Positions 7,228-14,468 of a stretch of DNA of 40,136 bases are shown piece after piece. The position numbers and the translations under genes are program-made. How positions within the stretch are numbered: position 1 is the stretch's first letter; every line of letters starts with the position of its first letter. Origin of the DNA: Thermococcus sp. Lineage in GTDB: Archaea > Methanobacteriota_B > Thermococci > Thermococcales > Thermococcaceae. Under the pieces are notes generated by a model, which worked only from the letters and a program-made list of their open reading frames with translations, did not search any database and had not been told where the DNA came from. Where the stretch lies: assembly GCA_027023165.1 (NCBI GenBank), contig JALVWX010000098.1:1-40136 (forward strand). The letters are read 5' to 3'.

Positions 7228-8511
7228 ATGAAGCGGGGAGTTTCAGTGATTCTAATGACACTGCTGGCTCTTTCCGTGCTGGGGACTGTCTTGGCTGCCA
7301 AGAACCCCGTACTCTGGAAGGGTTCTGTTTGCGATTCCGTCAAGTACCAGAAGAGCATCGAGGCGGTCGCGATAAGCAACGGACGGGTTTACGCGGGCTG
7401 TTCATACAGACAGGTGGCCAACTCGAGCGGGCTGGTAGAGATTTACTACCTCGGCCAGCTGGCCGCTTATTCATCCAACGGGACGCGCCTCTGGCAGAAC
7501 GATTCCGGCTATGTGATCAAGCTATACCCTCTCCCCGACGGTAAAATCCTTGTCGGGAGCATCGGCGGCTTCGTCACATTTGACCGCGACGGGAGGTTCC
7601 TCTCGAGGAACCTCACCATTAACAAGCTCTACGACTTTCAGGTTGTTGGGAACACTGTTTACGCGGTCGATGGGGACGTCTTCACTAGGGGCAACGGCAC
7701 GAGCTACGTTGGCCACCTCTACGCCGGAAGGCTCGTCAACGGGAGTGTTATCCTTGGAAGGCCGATAGCGAACTTCACGAGCCTCACCAGCAGGGTTCGT
7801 GCCGGTAACGGGATAATCTACGTCGGGGCCGGATTCCCATCGGGTTACGTCGGACCCGGTCAGTTCGGCCGCATCTACGGTGTCCTGCCTAACGGGACGG
7901 TGAAGTGGAGCATAAACACCGGAAACTGGGTTCGTGACATGGAAACCTACGATGGAGATCTCATAGCCGGAACCGGTTATGGGAAATCAGACGGCTGGCT
8001 CTACCGCATCTCCCCGTCGGGAAAGGTCCTCTGGAAGAAGGCACTCTTCTACACCGAGGACATAGAGGTTGCAGGCGGTAAAATCTTTGTCGGAGGGATG
8101 GGGGACAAGGGCGGGGTTCTCGTGGCAGTTGACCCCGGCACTGGAAAGGTCCTCTGGGAGGAGGACTTCCCTTACCGCGTCAAGGTGGTCCGCTACGCCG
8201 ACGGAAAGCTTCTCGTTGGCGTTGGGGAGTTCCAGAGCGCCAACGAAAACGGGAGTCAGGTGGTTTACAGCGTTGGTGCTCTCTACGCGGTTAATCCTGA
8301 AAACGGCAAAATCCTTGGAGAACTGCCGAACACGGGCTACGTCAGGAGCATAGCCGTTGAAGGGGACACCGCGGTTATTGGAACGGCAAGCTCGAACTTC
8401 TACGTCGTGGACGTGAAGGCGCTTGTGGAGAAGTCCGGAGAAAAGGGAATCTGCGGGCCGGCCTTCGCGGTCGTTTTGGTCTTCCTGCCCCTCCTCTGGA
8501 GGAGGCGCTGA
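7228..8511 (+). CDS. PQQ-like beta-propeller surface protein with CGP-CTERM tail
   Basis: A 427-residue exported protein. Residues 1-24 are a signal peptide (MKRGVSVILMTLLALSVLG). Residues about 30-400 are repeated WD/PQQ-like blades with recurring GRVYAG, GKILVG, GLVGK/GKVLW and YAVDP-type strands (for example DPGTGKVLWEEDFPYRVKV near residue 307). That pattern forms a seven- or eight-bladed propeller. The C-terminus GICGPAFAVVLVFLPLLWRRR ends in a Cys-Gly-Pro, one hydrophobic helix and an Arg cluster. This is the CGP-CTERM pattern found in Thermococcaceae, taken to mark sorting or lipid attachment of surface proteins. The start follows GGGGGATAGACG. A T-run at 8515-8522 can end the transcript. 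The ligand is unknown. It sits between two groups of motility genes, but nothing else ties it to them. Confidence 0.85.
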   Translation: MKRGVSVILMTLLALSVLGTVLAAKNPVLWKGSVCDSVKYQKSIEAVAISNGRVYAGCSYRQVANSSGLVEIYYLGQLAAYSSNGTRLWQNDSGYVIKLYPLPDGKILVGSIGGFVTFDRDGRFLSRNLTINKLYDFQVVGNTVYAVDGDVFTRGNGTSYVGHLYAGRLVNGSVILGRPIANFTSLTSRVRAGNGIIYVGAGFPSGYVGPGQFGRIYGVLPNGTVKWSINTGNWVRDMETYDGDLIAGTGYGKSDGWLYRISPSGKVLWKKALFYTEDIEVAGGKIFVGGMGDKGGVLVAVDPGTGKVLWEEDFPYRVKVVRYADGKLLVGVGEFQSANENGSQVVYSVGALYAVNPENGKILGELPNTGYVRSIAVEGDTAVIGTASSNFYVVDVKALVEKSGEKGICGPAFAVVLVFLPLLWRRR

Positions 8512-8514
8512 CCT

Positions 8515-8522
8515 CTTTTTTT
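8515..8522 (+). terminator. T-run downstream of the beta-propeller gene
   Basis: Eight consecutive T directly after the stop codon at 8509-8511 match the oligo-T terminators of archaea. The run overlaps the end of the convergent cheF. Confidence 0.5.
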
Positions 8523-9546
8523 ACATCGCCACGAGACCGTACTCTATGAGCTTGTTGACTATCCTCCTGCCCTCCCTCGTGAGGTCGACGACCTTCCTTA
8601 TCATGACTATCTTGAGCAGCCCCTTGTCTATCATCCTGTCGTATATCTCCTCTATTTCCCTCTCGTCAAGGCCCAGGAACTGGTGGATCTCCAGGGGGTT
8701 CAAACCGGAGTAGAGGGCCATGAGTATCTGCTTCTCCATCTCGTCGAGGCTCTCCAACTCCTTGAGTTCCTTCTCCATGACCTCCTTGAACTCGGCTTGG
8801 AGCGTTGGGAACTCCTTTGAGACCTTTATGATGAACTCGAAGTAGCCGGGGATGTACTTAAGCAAGTAGCGAAGGACGTAGAGCCTCGTCTTTTTCTCGG
8901 GGATGTAGAGGAATGAGGTAACGGTCTCGTCCACGTAGAAGTGCTTTATCTTCCACGCCTGTATCTTCTTCCCGTTCATGTCCACTTCCTCGACGTCCAT
9001 GTCCTCAACGTCCGAGAATATCGGGACGGGTCTTCTGTCCGGGTCGAGGACGACGATGTTGCGCTCGGTCTTCCCCCTCTTGGCGGACTTGACGGACACT
9101 ATCCTGAGCGAGCCGTCCGTCCACTGGGACTCCATGTTTATTGCCCCGCCCTTTATCCTCGCGAGGAGGAGCTTGACGGCCTTTCCGTTGATGAGGGTCT
9201 CGAATATTGTGTGGATGAACTCACGGAACTTTTTCTCGTCGTATATGAGGAGGTTGTCCCCTATCGTGAGGATGAGGGTTATGTCCCCCCTCCCCGGAAC
9301 GTAGAATTTTAATCCAAAGTGCTCCTTCTCCGGGTTGAGCTTGTGGCTGTCGGGAACGTTCACGTTTATATCCGACAGCGACGAGAAGGGGAAGCTGTCC
9401 TCCCCAACGACCTCCCCCATGCGCAGATACTTCAGAATAAGCCGATCGTTCTGAATAACGCCTATCGCGTCCCTCCATGTAATCCTGCCTGAACCCTTCC
9501 ACGATGAAATTAGGGTGGCCTTTACCCTGGCCTCTGTTACCGCCAT
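8521..9546 (-). CDS. cheF: CheF, archaeal taxis adaptor (DUF439)
   Basis: A 341-residue archaea-specific chemotaxis protein. In Halobacterium, CheF binds CheY, CheD, CheC2 and the archaellum accessory complex, passing the phospho-CheY signal to the motor. The N-terminus (EARVKATLISSWKGSGRITWRDAIG) and the following beta-rich PH-like region, including the DGSLRIVSVKSAKRGKTE stretch, are those of the family. The last 75 residues (EMEKQILMALYSGLNPLEIHQ, then KGLLKIVMIRKVVDLTREG) look like a winged helix. It is the last gene of the che operon, 18 bp after the coiled-coil gene. The ATG at 9546 follows GGGGATGAACC. The partner FlaC/D/E complex is encoded at 26617-28602. Confidence 0.92.
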   Translation of the reverse strand: MAVTEARVKATLISSWKGSGRITWRDAIGVIQNDRLILKYLRMGEVVGEDSFPFSSLSDINVNVPDSHKLNPEKEHFGLKFYVPGRGDITLILTIGDNLLIYDEKKFREFIHTIFETLINGKAVKLLLARIKGGAINMESQWTDGSLRIVSVKSAKRGKTERNIVVLDPDRRPVPIFSDVEDMDVEEVDMNGKKIQAWKIKHFYVDETVTSFLYIPEKKTRLYVLRYLLKYIPGYFEFIIKVSKEFPTLQAEFKEVMEKELKELESLDEMEKQILMALYSGLNPLEIHQFLGLDEREIEEIYDRMIDKGLLKIVMIRKVVDLTREGRRIVNKLIEYGLVAM

Positions 9547-9564
9547 GGTTCATCCCCTGCTGCC

Positions 9565-10314
9565 TCAGGTAAGGGCGCCGTACTCCTCAAACTGTCTCTC
9601 CAGTTTCTCCACCTTGGCGCGGAGTGCTTCACACTCCTTTGAGAGCTTTATCTCGAGCGGCGTAACGGCCGGGTTCTCGCCCCTGCTGCTTATGAGGTCA
9701 TCGAGTACGTTGATGGCGCTGTTTATATTGCTTGTGATTCTGATGAGCGCCTCCTCGGGCGGGAGCTTCATGCTGCTCTTCCCGTCCTTGCTCCTCACCA
9801 CTATCGGGAGCTTGGTCTTGGCTATGTAGTTTATCATCGTGTTAAGCTTCTCCCTGTCCTTCTGACTCGGGAACTTGGCAAGCCAGAGGCGCTTGAACTC
9901 ATCCATCTCCGCGAGCACCTTCATGAGGAAGGCGTTGTACTCTTCCTCTGTAACGTAGCCGAGGGTGTATCCTCTCGCCACATCAAGGAGCATGAGGAGC
10001 TTCTCTTTTCTGTGCTTCGCCTCGTCGAGAACCTTCTCGACCTTCTGGTCTATGACCTGCCTGAGCTTCCTTATAAGCTCCTCCTCGTTGACGCCGGAGA
10101 CGCTCATCTTCTCCTTCGGCTTTTCCTCCACCTTGACCTCCTCGCGCTTCTGTTTGGGGGGAGTGCTTTCCCTGCTCTCCTTGAGTTCCCTCTCCAGAAG
10201 CACCGTGTAAAGCTCGCCCATCTGACTGTTTATTGCGTTGGAGACAATGTACGCTGACAGGATCGTGCCCGCCAGCACCACGACCGCTATGACTGCCACC
10301 ATTAACCAGTCCAT
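9565..10314 (-). CDS. Membrane-anchored coiled-coil protein of the che operon (paralogue of 21029-22114)
   Basis: A 249-residue protein that I cannot name. Residues 3-25 are one N-terminal membrane helix (LMVAVIAVVVLAGTILSAY). A charged, Pro/Lys-rich linker follows (45-72), then helices, and then a conserved C-terminal module at about 105-245. That module is clearly related to residues 191-330 of the 361-residue protein at 21029-22114. From the DVA/DIA to the LP motif both have exactly 60 residues, and both then carry VxxxDGK, a PE/PER, an I-x-I helix, and a VTP[LV]E coiled-coil entry about 46 residues later. The ATG at 10314 follows GGAGGTGATAGC. The gene lies 33 bp after the receptor gene and 18 bp before cheF, so it belongs to the operon. 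The soluble part should face the cytoplasm. Confidence 0.85.
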   Translation of the reverse strand: MDWLMVAVIAVVVLAGTILSAYIVSNAINSQMGELYTVLLERELKESRESTPPKQKREEVKVEEKPKEKMSVSGVNEEELIRKLRQVIDQKVEKVLDEAKHRKEKLLMLLDVARGYTLGYVTEEEYNAFLMKVLAEMDEFKRLWLAKFPSQKDREKLNTMINYIAKTKLPIVVRSKDGKSSMKLPPEEALIRITSNINSAINVLDDLISSRGENPAVTPLEIKLSKECEALRAKVEKLERQFEEYGALT

Positions 10315-10347
10315 GCTATCACCTCCAAAGTGGATAAAGGAAAGGGT

Positions 10348-12591
10348 TCAGAGCTTGAACCTGCTTATGATGTCCCTGAGGTTCTGGACGATGTTCTTGA
10401 GGTCGTTCGCTGCCCTCTGAAGTTCCTCGGTTGCCGCGGTCTGCTCCTCGACGGCAGAGCTGACCTCCTCAGCTGACGCGGTGGTCTCCTCTGCACTCGC
10501 GGCGAGGTTCTCGAGCGCCCTCAGGGCCTTCTCAACTTCGTCCTGCGTCCTGACTATCTGCTCCTTGACCTCGCCCATCCTGCCGCTCGCGTCCTGCAGG
10601 AGGTCGGCTATGTTGGTGAGGTAGTTGATGGTCTCCCTGAGGGTCTCGGCGCTCTCCCCGACGACGGTGACGCCGGCCTCGGTGCTCTTAACCGCGTCGT
10701 GTATCTCGGAGGTTATCTGGTCGATGATGTTCTTGATGTTGTCTGCCGCGCTCTTGCTCTCCTCGGCGAGCTTCCTTATCTCCTGTGCGACAACAGCGAA
10801 GCCCCTTCCGGCCTCTCCGGCGCGAGCGGCCTCGATGGCCGCGTTCAGAGCGAGCAGGTTGGTCTGCTCCGCAATGTTCGTAATGACGTTGGTTATCTCC
10901 TCTATGCTCCTGCTCATCTCCGCGACCTTCGTTACCGCTCCCTCAATCTTGCTCATGGTCTCCTGGATGCTCTCTATCTGTCTGGCGGAAATCTCACCCT
11001 TCTCCCTGCCCTCGTTGGCTATGCTGACGACCTCGCTCACCGCCCCCTCGAACTCGTCCATCGCCCTAACGCTCTCGGCACTGCTCTCCGCGACGAAGCG
11101 CATTCCCTCGGTTATCTCGTTGATGTTCTCCTGCTGCCTCTGCGCCTCGATACTGACCTGCTGAACGGCCTCGTTCACCTGGTTGATGGCCTCGGTGACG
11201 TCGGTTGATATTTGCGCGAGTATGTTGGCCCTCTTCTCAAGCTCGTCCGTGACGTGAACCACCTCACTTATGAGGCCCTTGAGCTTCTGCGTCGTGTCGC
11301 GGAGGTCCTCGAGGATGTCCCTGAGTTCGCCCCTGGCCTCCACACTGAGACCGTTGCTGAGATCACCCTCGGACAGGCGTTCCAGCTTCTTGGCTATCGT
11401 GTCCAGGGTTCCAACCAGGTCCTTTCCAACGGCCTCGAAGGCCTTTATGAGCGCCCCAATCTCGTCGTCCTCTATGTAGTGGATTCTCTTGAGCTTCTCG
11501 TTGACCTCGCTCAGCCTGCCCTCCGCGAGGGCCTGGGCAACGTCTTTCAGCTGCTCAAGCGGCTTGAGCGAGCTGTCGATGAGCTTGTACGTGATGAAAA
11601 CCATTATAAGTGCTATTATGGCTATGATGATGCTGAGCATTATCGTCGATTTGGTGGTAACGTCCCTCGTGGCCTGTATGGCCTCTATTGTGCTCTTGCT
11701 TATCTCGGACATGGGGACTTTGGCGAAGACGTACCATCCCGTGCTGGGTATCTTCGTTCCTGCAGCGACAGCTTTCACGCCATTCCACGTGTAGGTGACA
11801 ACGGCGTGATCCTGACCGCTCTTTATGATGTCGGCTATCGGCTTGAGTGACGGTTCGTTGAAGACGTTGAGCTTCATTATGTAATCGTGGTTCGGGTGCA
11901 TGTACACCAATCCGTTCTGCCCTACGACAAAGGCATAGCCCGTATCTCCTATCTGCACGTTGTCTATGTCCTTCGTTAGTTCATCGATGAAAACGTCGAG
12001 ACCGATGACACCGACGAGCTTACCGTTGTAGTAGACGGGCATGGCGAAGGTGACGACCCACTTCCCGGTCGAGGCGTCCCTGTAGGGTTCGCTCCAGACG
12101 GGGCCGTTCTTCGCGAGGGCATCTTTGTACCACGGCCTCACGCGCGGGTCGTAGCCCTGTGGAAGCTCCTGCTTGGGATAGATGAACATGTTGCCGTTGA
12201 TGTCTCCGAAGTAAACGGCGCTGAGCTTGGGCTGGGCCTCGGCTATGACCTTGAAGTGCTCGAGTATTATCGGTCTGAGCTTCTCCGCGTAGCCCGGGTC
12301 GCCGAAGTTCACACCCTCGTCCTTCAGGTCGTTCAGTGAAATCACAGTTAAATCCGCCGTTGCTCTTCCAAGAACCTCCACCGACTGGAAGAACCCTTCA
12401 AATTTGTCCGCTATCGCCTGCGATTTTGCACTGACTGTGTCCTTGGCCTGGTTTTCGACGACTGGCATCATCTCCCTCTGCACAGTGTTTGCTGCGTGAT
12501 CTCCTGTGTATAGCATCATCCCCGCCGCTATCGCCGTAACGAGCAGCAGGGCAACCACCACAATGCCAAGTACCTTCTTTCTAAACTCCAT
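10348..12591 (-). CDS. mcp: Methyl-accepting chemotaxis protein with dCache sensor domain
   Basis: A 747-residue receptor. TM1 is at about 7-28, an extracellular double-Cache domain at 35-310, TM2 at 318-340, HAMP at 341-400, and a long cytoplasmic signalling coil at 430-747. The hairpin tip ([20 protein letters not shown], continuing [12 protein letters not shown]) binds CheA and CheW. The sensor carries Y147, R152, W154, D172 and D199. Their spacings match, as I recall them, the amino-acid-binding motif of dCache_1AA receptors such as PctA, which predicts an amino acid ligand. Gln/Glu-rich stretches in the coil ([17 protein letters not shown]) are candidate sites for methylation by CheR and deamidation by CheD. 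The ATG at 12591 follows GGGGGTG. The gene lies 15 bp after cheD. Confidence 0.96.
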   Translation of the reverse strand: MEFRKKVLGIVVVALLLVTAIAAGMMLYTGDHAANTVQREMMPVVENQAKDTVSAKSQAIADKFEGFFQSVEVLGRATADLTVISLNDLKDEGVNFGDPGYAEKLRPIILEHFKVIAEAQPKLSAVYFGDINGNMFIYPKQELPQGYDPRVRPWYKDALAKNGPVWSEPYRDASTGKWVVTFAMPVYYNGKLVGVIGLDVFIDELTKDIDNVQIGDTGYAFVVGQNGLVYMHPNHDYIMKLNVFNEPSLKPIADIIKSGQDHAVVTYTWNGVKAVAAGTKIPSTGWYVFAKVPMSEISKSTIEAIQATRDVTTKSTIMLSIIIAIIALIMVFITYKLIDSSLKPLEQLKDVAQALAEGRLSEVNEKLKRIHYIEDDEIGALIKAFEAVGKDLVGTLDTIAKKLERLSEGDLSNGLSVEARGELRDILEDLRDTTQKLKGLISEVVHVTDELEKRANILAQISTDVTEAINQVNEAVQQVSIEAQRQQENINEITEGMRFVAESSAESVRAMDEFEGAVSEVVSIANEGREKGEISARQIESIQETMSKIEGAVTKVAEMSRSIEEITNVITNIAEQTNLLALNAAIEAARAGEAGRGFAVVAQEIRKLAEESKSAADNIKNIIDQITSEIHDAVKSTEAGVTVVGESAETLRETINYLTNIADLLQDASGRMGEVKEQIVRTQDEVEKALRALENLAASAEETTASAEEVSSAVEEQTAATEELQRAANDLKNIVQNLRDIISRFKL

Positions 12592-12606
12592 ACGCTCGGC
12601 ACCCCC

Positions 12607-13095
12607 TCAGTATACCTTTTCCAGCACCTTTCCGTTCGACACTTTTCGCATTCTGACTTTACCCGTTGAAAGGTCAAGGTAAATCGTTCTCCCTCCCTTT
12701 CCGCCCGTGTCCTCCGCCACGAGCCTGATTCCAAGCTTCTTTAGCTCTCTTTTAGCGACCTCAACGTTCCTCCTGCCTATCATCAGCTTCTCGTTGCTCA
12801 CGTTGGTGAACATGTGCGCCCCTCCGAAGAGCTTTGCCTCGGCCCTCCGGGGGTTTCCGCCGAGCTTCTGGATGTCCCGTATGAGCAGCTGCAGGCCGGT
12901 GTCCACGTATTTGGCCGGGTTGCCCCTGTTTCCGTAGTAGCTCGATTCCGGAAGGAGTGCATGGAGCAGTCCGCCCACCTTTGTCAGGCGGTCGTAGAGG
13001 GTTATGCCTACGCAGCTTCCCAGCCCGTAGGTGCTTATTATTCCGACCTTCTTGCCCACTGCGTAGTCACCGATTCCCACCTTTACTTCCTGCAA
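12607..13095 (-). CDS. cheD: CheD, receptor glutamine deamidase
   Basis: A 162-residue chemoreceptor glutamine deamidase that also binds CheC. The catalytic triad is visible: Cys28 in STYGLGSCVGITLYD, His45 in GGLLHALLP, and Thr22 seven residues before the Cys region, matching Thr21-Cys27-His44 of Thermotoga CheD. KLFGGAHMF and the IGRRNVE segment are also typical. The start is most likely TTG at 13095, preceded by GAGGGTTGA; GTG at 13080 is a weaker alternative. The gene begins 3 bp after the end of the second cheC, which fits the known CheC-CheD partnership. Confidence 0.95.
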   Translation of the reverse strand: MQEVKVGIGDYAVGKKVGIISTYGLGSCVGITLYDRLTKVGGLLHALLPESSYYGNRGNPAKYVDTGLQLLIRDIQKLGGNPRRAEAKLFGGAHMFTNVSNEKLMIGRRNVEVAKRELKKLGIRLVAEDTGGKGGRTIYLDLSTGKVRMRKVSNGKVLEKVY

Positions 13096-13098
13096 CGC

Positions 13099-13836
13099 TC
13101 AACCCTCGCCGGGTTCTTCGTTCATTTGAGCCTTTTCCTCTGCTACTGGCTCCTCCGAGACTCCTTCCCCGCTTTCTCCCTCCGTCCCGGGGGCGGTTTC
13201 CTCCTGGGCGATCTCCTCCGGCTCCTTCACCTGAGCCTCGAGCTTTCCGACCAGCTTGTCGAAGGCGTCCTTCGTCGGCACGAGGTAGAACAGGCTCTCG
13301 ACGCCGCTGTTTTCCTGGTAGAAGCGCGTCTTGAACAGTATGACATCTTCCACATCTCTGAGATCGGGCCTTGAAAGCTCCTTCTCCACGTCGTAGAGGC
13401 TTTCCGCGGGCTTGGGTGGGCTCAGCGAGACCGGTTCCTCTATCAGCTTTGCGAGTATGTCGGTGTAGACTGAAATCAAAATGTTTCCTATCTCCATTAT
13501 CGCCGAGCGCCCCATCTCGTCTATACCTTCGTCTCCAGGATCCATTCCGAGGAGCATGGAGACAAGGGACTTCGCGCTCTCCTTAGGGAACTGGAGTATT
13601 GTTAGGCCGCTCAGCCCCTCGGTTATGTCGAACATCACAACGAAGCTGTTGCTTATGCCCTTCGAGGCGAGGGAAGCCAGGAACTGCGCCCTGGGAATCA
13701 CCTGCACCTCCGGCGGCTCCATCTCGATTTCGCCTATCATGTTCGAGAGCGCCGTGAGAGCGTGGCTCATCGCTATGTTGGACGCCTCCCGGAAGATGTC
13801 CTGATACCAGTCCGAAAACCAGCTCTTGTGGCTCAT
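13099..13836 (-). CDS. cheC2: CheC-type phosphatase, second copy with acidic tail
   Basis: A 245-residue CheC-family protein that dephosphorylates CheY-P. Two active-site helices carry the ExxN signature: IFREASNIAMSHA (near residue 17) and SAIMEIGNILISVY (near residue 113). The core ends near residue 200. A tail of about 40 residues rich in Glu, Pro and Ala follows (KEPEEIAQEETAPGTEGESG); ordinary CheC proteins lack it. The ATG at 13836 overlaps the stop of the first cheC in an ATGA, so the two are translationally coupled. In Halobacterium one CheC paralogue binds CheF rather than acting mainly as a CheD partner. Which of the two here does so is not evident from sequence. Confidence 0.93.
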   Translation of the reverse strand: MSHKSWFSDWYQDIFREASNIAMSHALTALSNMIGEIEMEPPEVQVIPRAQFLASLASKGISNSFVVMFDITEGLSGLTILQFPKESAKSLVSMLLGMDPGDEGIDEMGRSAIMEIGNILISVYTDILAKLIEEPVSLSPPKPAESLYDVEKELSRPDLRDVEDVILFKTRFYQENSGVESLFYLVPTKDAFDKLVGKLEAQVKEPEEIAQEETAPGTEGESGEGVSEEPVAEEKAQMNEEPGEG

Positions 13837-14468
13837 ACGAATCCCCCCAGCAGGGTTTCAACGATCCTTTTCATGGACTCGGGGTTGGGGAGTATCATGA
13901 AGTGTTCTTTGAACTCCACGTCCTCCATCTTTATTTGAGTCCGGAGGAGGATGGTGTAGTCGCAGTGCTGGCCTATGTCCGCGAGCGCGAAGTCGAGTAT
14001 CGCTGGGGTGAAGTCTATCGCGAGGTCCGGCGGCGTCTGTTCTATCTCCGTCCCAAGGAACTCGCTGAGTGCGTTGGCGAAGGCCGAGATGAGGATGTTT
14101 CCACCCTCCATTATAGCCGACTGAACCATCTCGTTGAACTCCGTCGTGCTCCCCAGGGGCATGCCCATCATCATGTCGAACATCTTGAGAGCGTCGTCGA
14201 AGTCAATGAAGAAGAACGCGTGTCCGCTGAAGCCGCCGCTCAGGCCGATGTAGACCGCTATCTTGATGTCCTCCCCGACCTTCTCTGGAATGTTCTTTAT
14301 CGACGAGACCTCTATCTGGGGAACGGTTATGTCCACGGTCAGTCCCGTCATCTGGCTGAGGGCATCGGCCGCCCTGGAGGCACCTATGTTGAATGTCTCT
14401 ACTAAGGCGCTCTTGGCAAATTCGTCGAGGTTCTTTATGTACTCCTCGTAGCTCTCCTCAGATGCCAC
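13833..14468 (-). CDS. cheC: CheC-type CheY-P phosphatase, first copy
   Basis: About 211 residues with two ExxN catalytic helices: ALVETFNIGASRAADALS (near residue 22) and SAIMEGGNILISAFANAL (near residue 117). It also has the central FFFIDFDDALKMFDMMMG strand-helix of the family. CheC removes the phosphate from CheY-P, and its complex with CheD tunes receptor deamidation. The start is uncertain between GTG at 14480 and GTG at 14468. I favour 14468 because GGTGGTGG lies five bases upstream of it. Either start overlaps the end of cheA (stop at 14458). It is not identical to its downstream neighbour, which has a different N-terminus and an extra acidic tail. Confidence 0.94.
   Translation of the reverse strand: MASEESYEEYIKNLDEFAKSALVETFNIGASRAADALSQMTGLTVDITVPQIEVSSIKNIPEKVGEDIKIAVYIGLSGGFSGHAFFFIDFDDALKMFDMMMGMPLGSTTEFNEMVQSAIMEGGNILISAFANALSEFLGTEIEQTPPDLAIDFTPAILDFALADIGQHCDYTILLRTQIKMEDVEFKEHFMILPNPESMKRIVETLLGGFV

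Noticed and set aside
11212..11850. Long plus-strand frame opposite the chemoreceptor gene.
   Set aside because: Antisense to a clear receptor in a GC-rich genome; no ribosome binding site and odd composition.
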